DNA of 64,000 bases from Carboxylicivirga mesophila (GCF_018271975.1 NZ_JAGUCN010000022.1:1-64000); one strand, 5' to 3'; numbered from the stretch's first letter, positions 9,840 to 20,175 are shown. A program made the numbers and translations. The notes: generated by a model from the sequence alone, not told the origin.

Positions 9840-10823
9840 ATGAAACATATATCACAAATACTATTGTTAATCCTGGCTGTAGGTTTATGGAATTGTGAAC
9901 CAACAGAAGTAGGTGTTGTAGACGACTATAAAAAACCAAATCCTGAGAGTTTAAAAGAATTGGCTGATCAACTTCAGATTAATGTGACCGAAATTGCCGC
10001 TCAAATATACGAAGTAGAGTATGTGCGTGGAGGTGGTGGTGAGGCCGATAATGCCATCCAATTTATAACATGGGACTTTGGGAATGGCGAAACCAGTAAG
10101 CAGGATAAAGACACAGTGTACTACATCAATCCGGGTGAATACACCATTACTTTCAATGCCTACACCTATGATGGCGAGCTATCTAAAGAGGCTGAAACAG
10201 TAACTGCCACCGAAACACTTTGGTGTGCTATCGGTCAGCGTATAATGCTCGATAATTTTGATGATGAGGCGACATACGCAGGTACATGGGTGCAAAAACA
10301 CCCCAATGATGTTGTGCTTTTTAATGATTACCATGTAGATGGCGATGCACCGTATCAGTTTCCTGAAGATAACAATGTATTGTTAATTGGTAAAGCCGGT
10401 GGCTGGTGGACCGAAGTGGCCTATGATTTCGACACTGAGGTGTTTGACTTCTCTCATGCAGGCATGTGGCGTAAAGTGGCCATGCGTTTTTATATCCCAA
10501 GCACATTTGAAGTGCCGGAAGGCAATTTCGACTTTAACATACCAGAGTCATACCTGAACTTAAAGATAGGATTAAACGATGGCTCTGGTCGTCAGGAGAT
10601 TGAGCGAAAAATAAAGTTGAACGAGTTAGACCAATGGATTGACGTAGAATTTGACTTTACCGACAACGCATTCGATCAGATTGACCCAACCCAAGTCGAA
10701 AGCATTTGGGTGATGTTTACCCATGCTTGGGATAATGACAGGGGAGCTGGCCGCGACGGGACAGGTGTTATCATGGTTGATGATATTGAATTGGTCCAAA
10801 AGGTACCAGGTTGCTTCGAATAA
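9840..10823 (+). CDS. PKD-domain surface lipoprotein, putative glycan-binding
   Basis: A 327-residue predicted lipoprotein (Cys19 in VGLWNCE). A PKD domain (about 45-120) shows the signature WDFGNGETSK and the closing PGEYTITFNAY. The C-terminal ~190 residues start with LDNFDDEATYAGTW and include LLIGKAGGWWTEVAY, then a late MFTHAWDNDRG and a final DDIELV strand, which looks like a beta-sandwich carbohydrate-binding fold. The same C-terminal unit is found in the next gene. It occupies the slot after SusD where surface glycan-binding proteins (SusE/SGBP role) usually sit, so a binding role is inferred; no catalytic motif is visible. Confidence 0.75.
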   Translation: MKHISQILLLILAVGLWNCEPTEVGVVDDYKKPNPESLKELADQLQINVTEIAAQIYEVEYVRGGGGEADNAIQFITWDFGNGETSKQDKDTVYYINPGEYTITFNAYTYDGELSKEAETVTATETLWCAIGQRIMLDNFDDEATYAGTWVQKHPNDVVLFNDYHVDGDAPYQFPEDNNVLLIGKAGGWWTEVAYDFDTEVFDFSHAGMWRKVAMRFYIPSTFEVPEGNFDFNIPESYLNLKIGLNDGSGRQEIERKIKLNELDQWIDVEFDFTDNAFDQIDPTQVESIWVMFTHAWDNDRGAGRDGTGVIMVDDIELVQKVPGCFE

Positions 10824-10851
10824 CAGTATGTATTCTAAAATCTTTAATACA

Positions 10852-12030
10852 ATGAATAAAATATTATATACCATCGCAATTACCTTGTTAACATTAACAG
10901 TGGCCTGCGAAGATGAAAACAAACCAAAAGACTGGAGTGAGAACATCATTGACCTCGATGTTACTTTTACAGATGTTTCCGCCGAGATTGGTATTGCCAA
11001 TAGCTATGCATTTGAGAATAAGACACCTGGGTTGAGTTACATTGAGTGGGATTTTGGAAATGGAAAGACCGTACGTCAGGAGTCAGGTGTATTTATTTAC
11101 ACCGTAGATGGCACTTATCAGCCCAAGGTTACAGCTGTGTTCGGCAATAGGATGAATACTGAAACCTTTGATGAGATAAGTGTTACAGCCGATGAACTTA
11201 TTTTAGTAAGTGATGTGTCAACTCCAGGCGTGGCCGGTGAGGAAAACTTACGACAACTTAAAATAAATGCCGATGCGTCGACTGTTTTTACAAATAGTCG
11301 CTGGGACTTTGGCAATGGTAACTGGGTGAATACTTCAACTACGGATACTACCTTACGCTATTTAGATGCCGGGACATATACCGTGAAATTTGAGTCGGCT
11401 GTTCAGGGAGCCTTACTCTCAGCTGAAGCAACTGTTACAATTGAAAGCGGGGATATTCAAAAGCAGAGCATGCTCTTTAACAATTTTGACGATGAAGCAG
11501 CCTATGCTGGTGGCTGGGGTGATGCTAATGGAGATACAAAGCTCTTGAATGAGTTTCACCCGGATACGAATCCTTATACATTTGATGGAAGCAATGTATT
11601 GCTAATGGGAAAAACAGGCGGCTGGTGGACCGAAACCCGCTATGCTTTGTCGGATGTAACACTTAACTTCTTGGGTGAGTACAGCGAAGTGTCCTTGCGT
11701 GTGTATTTAGAGGGAAATACGGTTAATATTGGCGGAACTGATTATAATTTTAATATGCCAGAAAATGAGCGTCTGCTAAAAATAGGACTTTCCACATTGG
11801 ATACATGGGATGGACGTGTTGAAGTGGAGCACGCTATAACTGAGACAGATGGCTGGGTTGACTTATCATTTGACTTCTCCGATAAGGACTTTTCACACGG
11901 CAATATTGATGCCAATGATATCAGATATTTATGGGTAATGTTCAGTCATGGTAAAGGAACCAGTGGTGTTATTTACGTGGATGAGATTGTCTTAAAGAAA
12001 GAGTATTCAGGCATTAAAAAACAGAACTAA
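10852..12030 (+). CDS. PKD-domain surface lipoprotein, paralog of the previous gene
   Basis: Starting at 10852 (MNKILYTIAITLLTLTVAC) gives a clean lipoprotein signal with Cys19; upstream in-frame ATGs overlap the previous gene and are rejected. Two PKD-like modules are visible: WDFGNGKTVRQ with GTYQPKVTAVF, and WDFGNGNWVN with AGTYTVKFES. They are followed by the same C-terminal unit as the preceding protein: NNFDDEAAYAGGW, LLMGKTGGWWTETRY and a final DEIVLKKE strand. The mature protein is therefore one PKD module longer than its neighbour. It is probably a second surface glycan-binding protein of locus A, co-transcribed with it (28-base gap). The function is inferred from position and fold. 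Confidence 0.75.
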   Translation: MNKILYTIAITLLTLTVACEDENKPKDWSENIIDLDVTFTDVSAEIGIANSYAFENKTPGLSYIEWDFGNGKTVRQESGVFIYTVDGTYQPKVTAVFGNRMNTETFDEISVTADELILVSDVSTPGVAGEENLRQLKINADASTVFTNSRWDFGNGNWVNTSTTDTTLRYLDAGTYTVKFESAVQGALLSAEATVTIESGDIQKQSMLFNNFDDEAAYAGGWGDANGDTKLLNEFHPDTNPYTFDGSNVLLMGKTGGWWTETRYALSDVTLNFLGEYSEVSLRVYLEGNTVNIGGTDYNFNMPENERLLKIGLSTLDTWDGRVEVEHAITETDGWVDLSFDFSDKDFSHGNIDANDIRYLWVMFSHGKGTSGVIYVDEIVLKKEYSGIKKQN

Positions 12031-12155
12031 AAGGTTAGAAGAATGGAGGTGGATGCCAATTCACCTCTTTACTTCCAAATAGTAATAATTGAATCATTGT
12101 AGACGCTATTTGCTAACGTAATTTAATTATTACTAGTGATTTAAAACAAGACAAG

Positions 12156-15100
12156 ATGAGACAGATACTCCTTTTTATATTACTGGCTGTTGGCATTGGT
12201 GCTATAAATGCCCAGACTCTTACCTCCGAAGGCCGGCTGATTAAAGATGACCAGGGAAATAAGGTTATTCTGCGTGGCATTGGAACCGGTAACTGGGTGT
12301 TGATGGAAGGGTACATGATGAAAACGGCCGGTGTAGCAGGCACACAGCATGAATTCCGCACCAAACTCAATGAGGTTATAGGGGAAGCCGCCACCGATGA
12401 ATTCTTCGAGCTATGGTGGAACAACCACATGACTAAGGCAGATGTGGACTCGATGGCCAAATGGGGGTTCAATAGCCTCCGCCTGGCCATGCACTACAAC
12501 CAGTTTACCCCACCAATTGAAGAAGAAAGTGTTACTGATTTAGGTGCTAAAAATTACACTTGGCATCAAAGTGGTTTCGACCGTGTGGACGATGTGTTAA
12601 GCTGGTGCAAAGCAAATAATATGTACCTCATCTTAGATTTGCATGCGGCACCAGGCGGGCAAGGTCGTAATGCTGACATCAGTGATTATGACGATAGCAA
12701 ACTATCTTTGTGGGAGGATGTGAATAACCGACATAAGATGGTGGCTTTATGGAAAAAGTTGGCAGAACGTTATAAAGATGAACCCTGGATAGGCGGCTAC
12801 GACCTATTGAATGAAACCAACTGGAGTGAACTCAAGGATAATGGCAATGAAATGCTGTGGAGTTTACTTGAAGAATGTACGGATGCTATCCGTTCAACAG
12901 GTGATAATCACATAATCTTTCTGGAAGGTAACGATTGGGCTAATAACTACGATGGACTACCTGATCCTCTGTGGGACGATAACTTAGTCATTAGCTTTCA
13001 TAAATATTGGAATAATGTAGATGCCAACTCACTTGATTGGATCATCGAAAGAAGTGTACAGCACAATGTGCCACTTTGGTTAGGCGAGAGTGGCGAAAAT
13101 TCCAATGTATGGTACACGCATCTGATTCAGTTATGCGAAAGCAAGGACATTGGCTGGTCGTGGTGGCCAGTTAAAAAGAATGGTATCAACAATGTAATGT
13201 ATGTTGAAGAGCCTGAATCCTACAAAAAACTTATTGATGGCTGGCGAACCAGTGCCACATCAGATGATGTGACAGGTCAGGCAGCTATTGATGCGGTTAC
13301 CGAATGGGCCAATAATCATAAAATAGAAAATGTGCGTGTGATGCATGATGTGATTGATGCCATGATTCGTCAGCCACATACCTTTGATACAAAGCCCTAT
13401 AAACAGCACAATGTTGGCGAGAGAACCTGGTTTGCTGACTATGACCTGGGACGTAATGGTTATGCCTACTGGGATACCGATACAGCCAACCTAAGCCAGG
13501 TGACCGACTATACCGACTGGAATACCGGTTGGGCCTATCGCAGCGATGGGGTCGATATTCAGCACAGTAGCGACACCAATCAGGATGGCTCATTTGTGGA
13601 AGCCCCTTATAATGTTGGTTGGACGGCAGATAAGGAATGGCTACAGTACACGATTAATAATGACTTGGAGCAGTCATATACATTAAATATTCGACATGCC
13701 GGTAATACGGCAAAAATAAAATTAATGGCCAATGGCCTGGATATATCATCTGCACTGGAATTACCATCAACTGCTAACTACGAAACGTGGGCAACATCGG
13801 CTTTTGATGATATTATATTACCAGCCGGGGAGGTGAAGCTGGTGTTCTATTTTGAACAGGGAGGTGCCAATCTCAATTATTTTGAATTTGTTAATCCACA
13901 GCCAATCAGTAACGTTGAGTTTAACGCTTTTTCGGCAGCATCCAACATCGCAGGAACCGAGGTTTACCTGACGCTTAATAAGGAGGTGACATCGGCCAGC
14001 AGTCTGCAGTTAGATGATTTTATTTTAGCTGACAAAGATGGAACAAATTATCAATTAGTTGAGGTTAAGATCAGTTCTGAGAATTCCAAGGTACTGCAAT
14101 TATCCACGGCTTCTGCTTTTACTTATTTTGATGAGCTATTATTATCCTATAATGGAACTAGCGTTAAAGCCGGAACACAGACCTTAGGTAGTTTTACAAA
14201 TATGTCGGTGCAGAATAATTTGCCAATGCGTCATCCGGTGCCGGGCAAAATAGAAGCTGAAGATTTTCACTTTAATTATGGTTTTACTTTTGAGAATTGT
14301 TCTGACGCCGGAGGAGGTCAAAACTCATCATATGCTCGCGATGGTTATTATCTAGATTATCTGATTACGGTTCAAAACACAGCCTATTATGATTTAAGTA
14401 TGCGCGTTGCATCGCAAAATAATGCGCCAAAGCTATCCATGTGGTTAAGCAGCGATAATGGTGAAACATTTGAATCGCTTGCCACAATTAATTTGAGCAG
14501 CACGGGTGGTTGGAGTACCTGGCAAACGCAAAAAGGACCTTCTTTATTATTAAATAAAGGCAATTATATCCTACGATTTAAAGTAGAACAACAAGAGCAT
14601 AATCTTAACTGGTTTGAATTTAAACAGGTTGGGGAAATTATCTCCGATGATGCTGAAGAAATATTTTCTGCTAATAATTTTCAAATATCGTATGTATCCC
14701 CATCATGCTACCAGTTAGATGATGGGAGCATAACGATATTGAGCAAAGTGGCCCCTATAACGGTCACTTTAGATGACGGCAGTTCACATCCGATAAGCCA
14801 GAACATGGCATACACGATATCTGATTTAGCAGCCGGCGAATATAAACTTCTTGCTACATCGGTTAATCATTACAAAGGTCATTATACAGTTGTGTTAAAT
14901 CAGGCAGAAGCTCTAAAGGGTGCCGCAACTGTCGCAGGAAACGATGTAACCATTACGATTCAGGGTGGCCAGGCGCCATACACCATTGAGCTAAATGGAG
15001 AAAAATATGCAAGTCAATCGGCCACATTCACACTAAACAAACTGTCAACAGGTCATTATGTTGCTAGTCTGATGGATAGCAACCAGTGTTCTGAAGATGG

Positions 15101-15368
15101 TATGCTATCATTTGCTATTAATTCCCTGGCAGTTTATCCTAATCCTGTAACAACTGGAGTGCTGTCAATCAATTGCCCTGCAAATATTGAGGAAGAAGTG
15201 TATTCATTGGAAATCTTTTCAATTAGTGGGCAGCACCTGCTATCGCAACGACGGTATGCATCCAATAATAAGATTAAGGTAAATGTGAGTCAGCTAAAAA
15301 AGGGTATCTTCCTTTTAAAGATATCTAATGATTGCATGGAAGAAACCATGCGATTTATTGTGCAATAA
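12156..15368 (+). CDS. GH5-family endo-glycanase with binding modules and T9SS tail
   Basis: Secreted 1070-residue enzyme. Signal peptide 1-20 (AVGIGAINAQ). The N-terminal TIM barrel (about 25-365) has GH5/clan GH-A features: LRGIGTGNW, LRLAMHYNQF, LDLHAAPGGQG, acid/base Glu220 in LLNETNW, FHKYWNN, and nucleophile Glu311 in WLGESGEN. After it come a beta-sandwich resembling CBM6 (about 420-585), an Ig/Fn3-like domain, and a second CBM6-like unit starting PGKIEAEDFHFNYGF (about 695-825). The C-terminus (about 995-1070, YPNPVTTG to the end) is a type A T9SS sorting domain. It should act outside the cell or on its surface on a beta-linked backbone. The GH5 subfamily and the substrate (mannan, glucan or other) cannot be settled by eye. 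Confidence 0.85.
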   Translation: MRQILLFILLAVGIGAINAQTLTSEGRLIKDDQGNKVILRGIGTGNWVLMEGYMMKTAGVAGTQHEFRTKLNEVIGEAATDEFFELWWNNHMTKADVDSMAKWGFNSLRLAMHYNQFTPPIEEESVTDLGAKNYTWHQSGFDRVDDVLSWCKANNMYLILDLHAAPGGQGRNADISDYDDSKLSLWEDVNNRHKMVALWKKLAERYKDEPWIGGYDLLNETNWSELKDNGNEMLWSLLEECTDAIRSTGDNHIIFLEGNDWANNYDGLPDPLWDDNLVISFHKYWNNVDANSLDWIIERSVQHNVPLWLGESGENSNVWYTHLIQLCESKDIGWSWWPVKKNGINNVMYVEEPESYKKLIDGWRTSATSDDVTGQAAIDAVTEWANNHKIENVRVMHDVIDAMIRQPHTFDTKPYKQHNVGERTWFADYDLGRNGYAYWDTDTANLSQVTDYTDWNTGWAYRSDGVDIQHSSDTNQDGSFVEAPYNVGWTADKEWLQYTINNDLEQSYTLNIRHAGNTAKIKLMANGLDISSALELPSTANYETWATSAFDDIILPAGEVKLVFYFEQGGANLNYFEFVNPQPISNVEFNAFSAASNIAGTEVYLTLNKEVTSASSLQLDDFILADKDGTNYQLVEVKISSENSKVLQLSTASAFTYFDELLLSYNGTSVKAGTQTLGSFTNMSVQNNLPMRHPVPGKIEAEDFHFNYGFTFENCSDAGGGQNSSYARDGYYLDYLITVQNTAYYDLSMRVASQNNAPKLSMWLSSDNGETFESLATINLSSTGGWSTWQTQKGPSLLLNKGNYILRFKVEQQEHNLNWFEFKQVGEIISDDAEEIFSANNFQISYVSPSCYQLDDGSITILSKVAPITVTLDDGSSHPISQNMAYTISDLAAGEYKLLATSVNHYKGHYTVVLNQAEALKGAATVAGNDVTITIQGGQAPYTIELNGEKYASQSATFTLNKLSTGHYVASLMDSNQCSEDGMLSFAINSLAVYPNPVTTGVLSINCPANIEEEVYSLEIFSISGQHLLSQRRYASNNKIKVNVSQLKKGIFLLKISNDCMEETMRFIVQ

Positions 15369-15390
15369 CCCCTCTTCATACGGAAAAATT

Positions 15391-16050
15391 ATGCGAACAC
15401 AAATAATGATATTTAGTATAGTGACAGTTCTATTGGGTTGTAGTAAATCAAAGGATCCCAATTTGCCACCCACCCAACCAATACTACTTTCACCCGCTGA
15501 CGGAGAAACCTGCGAGTCATTGCAACCATCTTTTACTTGGGAAGCAAGCGATCCGGAGCAGGATGACCTTACGTACACATTTTGGTTTGGAACAACACAG
15601 GATAATTTGAGTATTGCAGGTGATAATCTTCAAAACCCTGGTTATACCCTTTCTCAGGAGTTAAATATAGCCGCAAAGTACTATTGGCAGATAGAGGCCT
15701 ACGATGGAACTTCGAGCACTAAAAGTGAAATTAATTCTTTTAGTACAATTGGTGAAGGAGAGAGTGGAGTGCTGCCTTCCAGACCTGCACTCATAGCTCC
15801 TAAAGCAGATATGCCAGCTGGTGATGTTACTTTTAGTTGGAATGCCTCATCTGCCGGCACAGGAACCATCACCTACGACTTATACATTCAACAAGATGCT
15901 GCTAATGGCTTTTCATTGCTGAAAGAAGGTATTGAAGGTACATCGTATACAAGCCATCTGAATGCAGGAAATCTGAGTTGGTATGTAGAAGCCAAAGATA
16001 GCAGGGGACAAACCACACAGAGCGCTGTCATCACCATTACGCTCAACTGA
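15391..16050 (+). CDS. small Fn3-like surface lipoprotein
   Basis: The start at 15391 gives a lipoprotein signal with Cys17 (VTVLLGCSKS); the longer in-frame start at 15328 overlaps the GH5 gene and lacks a signal. The roughly 219-residue product has two Fn3/Ig-like modules: PTQPILLSPADG to SFSTIGEG, and RPALIAPKADMP to the C-terminus. Strands such as YYWQIEAYDG and LSWYVEAKDSRGQ are typical of this fold. No enzyme motif is present. It follows the GH5 gene by 22 bases and is probably an accessory binding or spacer protein at the cell surface. Confidence 0.7.
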   Translation: MRTQIMIFSIVTVLLGCSKSKDPNLPPTQPILLSPADGETCESLQPSFTWEASDPEQDDLTYTFWFGTTQDNLSIAGDNLQNPGYTLSQELNIAAKYYWQIEAYDGTSSTKSEINSFSTIGEGESGVLPSRPALIAPKADMPAGDVTFSWNASSAGTGTITYDLYIQQDAANGFSLLKEGIEGTSYTSHLNAGNLSWYVEAKDSRGQTTQSAVITITLN

Positions 16051-16066
16051 ACCTACATTAATTACT

Positions 16067-16089
16067 AATTGAGTTGAAGAAACTCAATT
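16067..16089. other. short hairpin between Fn3 lipoprotein and GH3
   Basis: Inverted repeat AATTGAGTT / AACTCAATT (9 bp, 5-nt loop) just after the lipoprotein gene. There is no U-run, so it may be an RNA-processing or stability hairpin rather than a terminator. Confidence 0.4.
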
Positions 16090-16183
16090 GAAAACATTAT
16101 AAAGATTCGATTTCAATTAAACCAATTAATGGAGCCTGATGAATACTTTCCGGGTTCTGTCTCATATCTAGAATTAAGAAACA

Positions 16184-18508
16184 ATGAAAAATGTACTCGC
16201 AATAGTTACTGTCATATCATTAACTATCTCTTTTATATCCTGCGGTCAGAAAGAAAGTCATTCCCCTTATCATAAAGAAATTGAGGCGCTCTTGACTCAA
16301 ATGACTATTGAAGAAAAAGTGGGGCAAACAGCCCAATTTACTCTCGATGTGATTGGAGAAGGTGAGAATGTATATTCAAGTCACTTTCCGTTTAAACTGG
16401 ACGAAGTGATGCTAAATGACGTATTAGTCAATCGGAAAACGGGCTCTATACTTAATACGGCGACCAATACACCACTAACACTGGATGAATGGCAAGCTGT
16501 GGTCAGCCGCATTCAGGAGATAGCCATTGAAGCAACAGGTATTCCTGTGATTTATGGTATTGATGCCATACACGGAACCACCTACACACAAAAGGCTACT
16601 TTCTTACCTCAGCAAATTGGACAGGCAGCCACATTCAACAGAGATTTGGTACGAAAAGGTGCTGAAAACACAGCGTACGAAACACGAGCATCAAATCTGC
16701 CATGGAATTTTTCGCCAGTACTAGACTTGGGGCGTAATGCTGCGTGGCCGAGAATTTGGGAAACTTTTGGCGAGGATGTGTATCTCATTTCAGAGTTGGG
16801 AAAGGAAGTGATAAAAGGCTACCAGGGGGCTGATAGAGATGTAGTAGATGAACACCATGTTGCAGCCTGCCTGAAACACTATATGGGCTATGGTACTCCT
16901 GTAAATGGTAAGGATAGAACGCCTGCCAATATCCCATTACATGAACTGGTAGAGAAACATTACGAGCCTTTTGTGAGGGCTGTGGAGGCCGGAGCCCTTA
17001 CAGTAATGGTTAACTCAGGTATTGTGAATGGAGAGTCGGTTCATGCCAGTTATAATCTGCTAACAAAAATGTTGAAAGAAGACCTGCAGTTTGATGGCGT
17101 GGTGGTAACAGACTGGCAGGACATTAATAATCTTTACGAACGTGACCGTATTGCTAAAAGCGATAAAGAGGCCATAAAAATAGCGTTTAATGCAGGTATT
17201 GACATGGCCATGGTACCTTATGATGTGGATTATACCGACTATTTTATCGAATTAATCAATGAAGGTGAAATATCAATGTCTCGTCTGGATGACGCTGTGC
17301 GTCGTATTTTGCTTTTAAAATATCGTCTTGGACTATTTGAAAAGCCCGTGTTTGATTACGCTGGTTATGAGAAGTTTGCCAGCATAGACCATCAGGATGA
17401 GGCACGAAGAGCTGCAGAAGAGTCAATCACTTTACTAAAAAATGTTGAAAACCTTTTGCCCCTATCGCCTAAGCTACGAATATTGGTGACAGGACCCAAT
17501 GCGCACTCAATGCGCACCTTACAAGGTGGCTGGACCCTTTCGTGGCAAGGCGAAAAGGTCGAACAATTCATTGATAACCACAATACCTTCTTAACCTCAA
17601 TTAAGAAACATGCTAATGATGTGGTGTATGCACCTGGGGTATCTTACAAAATGGATGCCTGGTGGAAAGAAGAAACGACTAATATCGCCGAGGCTGTAAA
17701 TGCTGCCAGAAATGTTGATGTAATCGTCGCTTGTATAGGAGAAAACACCTATACCGAGAAACCCGGCGATCTGAACAATCTGTCTTTATCGCAAAATCAA
17801 CAAGATTTAGTTAAGGCCTTAGCTCAAACAGGTAAACCAATCATATTGGTATTGAATGAAGGACGCCCGCGTACCATTTCGGATATAGAGCCTCTAGCCG
17901 GAGCTATAGTGCAAACCTACCTTCCGGGAACATTCGGAGGAGAAGTGACTGCTGACATTTTATTTGGCGTTACTAATCCATCGGGTAAACTGCCTTATAC
18001 ATATCCCAAGCATCCCAATTCATTGATGAATTATGATTATAAACCGGCTGAGAACAGGACGGAGATGCAAGGTGCCTATAATTACGGTGCTCTTCAGGAT
18101 TTACAATATGGCTTCGGTCATGGGTTGAGCTATACAACATTTGAATACAGTAATTTGAAGGTTGATAAGCCTGAGTTTACCCCATCAGACACACTAACTT
18201 TTTCTGTTGATGTAACCAATACTGGAAAGAGAACAGGAAAAGAATCTGTGCTGCTATTTGCATCAGATTTGTATGCTTCCATTACACCTGATAATCGTCG
18301 TTTGCGCGGGTTTGATAAAATTGAGCTGAGTCCTAATGAAACCAAGACAGTTCAAATAAAAGTGAAGGCGTCTGATTTAGCCTTTGTTAACCTGGCTGGT
18401 GAATGGGTATTGGAAGAAGGGGACTTTAATGTGCAGGTTGGTAGCGAGGTTGTAATGATTAATGCTACTCAAAGTGGCAGATGGACATGTCCTTTTAGAA
18501 GGTTCTAA
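16184..18508 (+). CDS. GH3-family beta-glycosidase lipoprotein
   Basis: Predicted exo-beta-glycosidase, probably periplasmic or surface-bound: the signal ends at Cys20 (SFISC|GQKE). The GH3 N-terminal barrel shows IPVIYGIDAIHG, NFSPVLDLGRNAAWPR, ETFGEDVYL, CLKHYMGYG and the nucleophile Asp310 in GVVVTDWQDI. The GH3 C-terminal alpha/beta domain (about 410-620, with ESITLLKN and ACIGENTYTE) and a terminal Fn3-like domain (about 670-760) complete the usual 3-domain layout. It is 774 residues long. Beta-glucosidase is the commonest activity of this architecture, but beta-xylosidase and other activities occur, so specificity is open. It would finish degradation of oligosaccharides from the GH5. 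Confidence 0.9.
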   Translation: MKNVLAIVTVISLTISFISCGQKESHSPYHKEIEALLTQMTIEEKVGQTAQFTLDVIGEGENVYSSHFPFKLDEVMLNDVLVNRKTGSILNTATNTPLTLDEWQAVVSRIQEIAIEATGIPVIYGIDAIHGTTYTQKATFLPQQIGQAATFNRDLVRKGAENTAYETRASNLPWNFSPVLDLGRNAAWPRIWETFGEDVYLISELGKEVIKGYQGADRDVVDEHHVAACLKHYMGYGTPVNGKDRTPANIPLHELVEKHYEPFVRAVEAGALTVMVNSGIVNGESVHASYNLLTKMLKEDLQFDGVVVTDWQDINNLYERDRIAKSDKEAIKIAFNAGIDMAMVPYDVDYTDYFIELINEGEISMSRLDDAVRRILLLKYRLGLFEKPVFDYAGYEKFASIDHQDEARRAAEESITLLKNVENLLPLSPKLRILVTGPNAHSMRTLQGGWTLSWQGEKVEQFIDNHNTFLTSIKKHANDVVYAPGVSYKMDAWWKEETTNIAEAVNAARNVDVIVACIGENTYTEKPGDLNNLSLSQNQQDLVKALAQTGKPIILVLNEGRPRTISDIEPLAGAIVQTYLPGTFGGEVTADILFGVTNPSGKLPYTYPKHPNSLMNYDYKPAENRTEMQGAYNYGALQDLQYGFGHGLSYTTFEYSNLKVDKPEFTPSDTLTFSVDVTNTGKRTGKESVLLFASDLYASITPDNRRLRGFDKIELSPNETKTVQIKVKASDLAFVNLAGEWVLEEGDFNVQVGSEVVMINATQSGRWTCPFRRF

Positions 18509-18755
18509 TTAGCTATAATGTTAGAGGTAAAGATAATTGGTTTAACAGCTAGTTACTTTTCCTCTTACTCCAGATGTTTATTTCCGGATCACTGTTTTTT
18601 TGTTGACCCTTGGGGTTTGAGTGTGCATGTATGTGAAAGAATGTGAGTGTTGAAATGGTAGGTTGGCAACAGTGATGTGGCCTGGTGAATTGATTTCAAG
18701 AAGATGATTCCTGACGAGGAGTAGATCAGTTTAATAAATTCTTAAAACAAAAATC

Positions 18756-20081
18756 ATGAAAAGAATCTCTACAATTTTTACAATGCTCATACTGACAGTT
18801 TGTATGACGATGGCTCAGACGCTACCCTTGGATTTCGAATCCGATTATGGCGCTAACTTATTAACAGGTGATGGCGGACAAGCTGAAATTGTCAGTGATC
18901 CTGATGCTAGTGGCACTCATGGACAAGTGCTTAAATATATTGAAAGTGGCCCTACCGTAGCGTGGGACCAGGATGGCCCTAAACAATGGCAGCTTGTTAA
19001 AATAAAGTTAATCGGCAATTACATTGATCTGACAGGGGTAGATAAAACAGTAACTTTTGACGTTTATACGACTGAAGTGGCAGGAGGTATAATAAAGCTC
19101 GAATCGTCTTTAAATGGAGGTTCAAGTGTGGAAGTTGGTTTTACAACTGCAGGTAGTGGATGGGAATCGATTAGTCTTGACTTTAGTGTGGCCTGGAACG
19201 GCAGTGTGGTTAGTGCTAATGATGAATATCTGCACGTTCTTTTTCTCCCAGGGTATGACGGTGCTGGCGGAGAAAAAACAATAACTAATGGTGTAGAACT
19301 GTACTTTGATAATATTACCGGACCTGTTGGTACGGCGGTAGCTGTGGATCCTTTGCCCGCTACTAATGCTCCAGTTCCTAATCATTCCCAATCTGATGTT
19401 ACCGCTATTTTTAGTGACAGTTATATAGCGCCTGGTAATGTGGATTACAATCCGGGTTGGTGGCAAAGTACGGAGTTCTCCTTAATCGATATTAATGGTC
19501 GATCAACATTGAAGTTTGGGAAACTGAACTATCAGGGAACCACTTTCGATGCAATGGATGTTTCTGCTGCAGATTACTTGCATTTCGATTACTGGACGGC
19601 TGATGGAATAGAATTAAGAGCTTCGCCAATTAGTCAGAATACTGGTGAGACAGCATACCATATTAGCACAATAACACAGGAGCAATGGACTAGCGTGGAT
19701 ATACCCATAAGTTATTTCACAAATGCCAAGCCTGATATGCTGTTTAACGATATTTATCAGTTCAAATTCGATACAGAAGGAACACCAGGTAACTTCTCCT
19801 ATGGCACCTTTTATATTGACAACGTCTATTTTTATAAAGATCAGTCTACTGGCCTTAATGCTATTGATGAGTCAGATGTTTCAGTTTATCCTAATCCCGC
19901 AACTGATGTTTTGAATATTAGTGGAGCTGCAGAGGGAGCTGTACTTGAAATCTACAGTGTACATGGGGCCATGGTGAAGCAAGCTATAGTTGCTAACGGT
20001 ACTATTTCAGTCGCGAATTTAGAGGTTGGTGTATACATTGTTAAAGCAGGCGATTCAGTTATTAAGCTTATTAAGAAGTAA
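18756..20081 (+). CDS. T9SS-exported putative carbohydrate-binding protein
   Basis: Secreted 441-residue protein with signal peptide (cleavage near TMAQ, residue 21). Two consecutive beta-sandwich-like units follow. The first (about 22-200) runs from LPLDFESDYG to a VELYFDNITGPVG strand; the second (about 215-365) includes FSDSYIAPGNVDYNPGWW and ends FYIDNVYFYKDQ. Both have the shape of carbohydrate-binding jelly-rolls. The last ~70 residues (VSVYPNPATDVLNISG to the end) are a T9SS type A sorting domain. No catalytic residues stand out. It lies between GH3 and GH130, so binding of the same glycan is inferred. A non-canonical lyase or hydrolase cannot be excluded. Confidence 0.7.
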   Translation: MKRISTIFTMLILTVCMTMAQTLPLDFESDYGANLLTGDGGQAEIVSDPDASGTHGQVLKYIESGPTVAWDQDGPKQWQLVKIKLIGNYIDLTGVDKTVTFDVYTTEVAGGIIKLESSLNGGSSVEVGFTTAGSGWESISLDFSVAWNGSVVSANDEYLHVLFLPGYDGAGGEKTITNGVELYFDNITGPVGTAVAVDPLPATNAPVPNHSQSDVTAIFSDSYIAPGNVDYNPGWWQSTEFSLIDINGRSTLKFGKLNYQGTTFDAMDVSAADYLHFDYWTADGIELRASPISQNTGETAYHISTITQEQWTSVDIPISYFTNAKPDMLFNDIYQFKFDTEGTPGNFSYGTFYIDNVYFYKDQSTGLNAIDESDVSVYPNPATDVLNISGAAEGAVLEIYSVHGAMVKQAIVANGTISVANLEVGVYIVKAGDSVIKLIKK

Positions 20082-20141
20082 ACTGCGGCACCATATATTA
20101 AAATATTATCTTTCAGGATGTTAGTGGATTTTAATTATATT

Positions 20142-20175
20142 AATAGGAGTTGGTTTAAGTTCAGCTCCTATTTTT
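20142..20175 (+). terminator. rho-independent terminator
   Basis: Perfect 8-bp stem AATAGGAG / CTCCTATT followed by a T-run, 60 bases after the T9SS protein gene. Confidence 0.65.
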
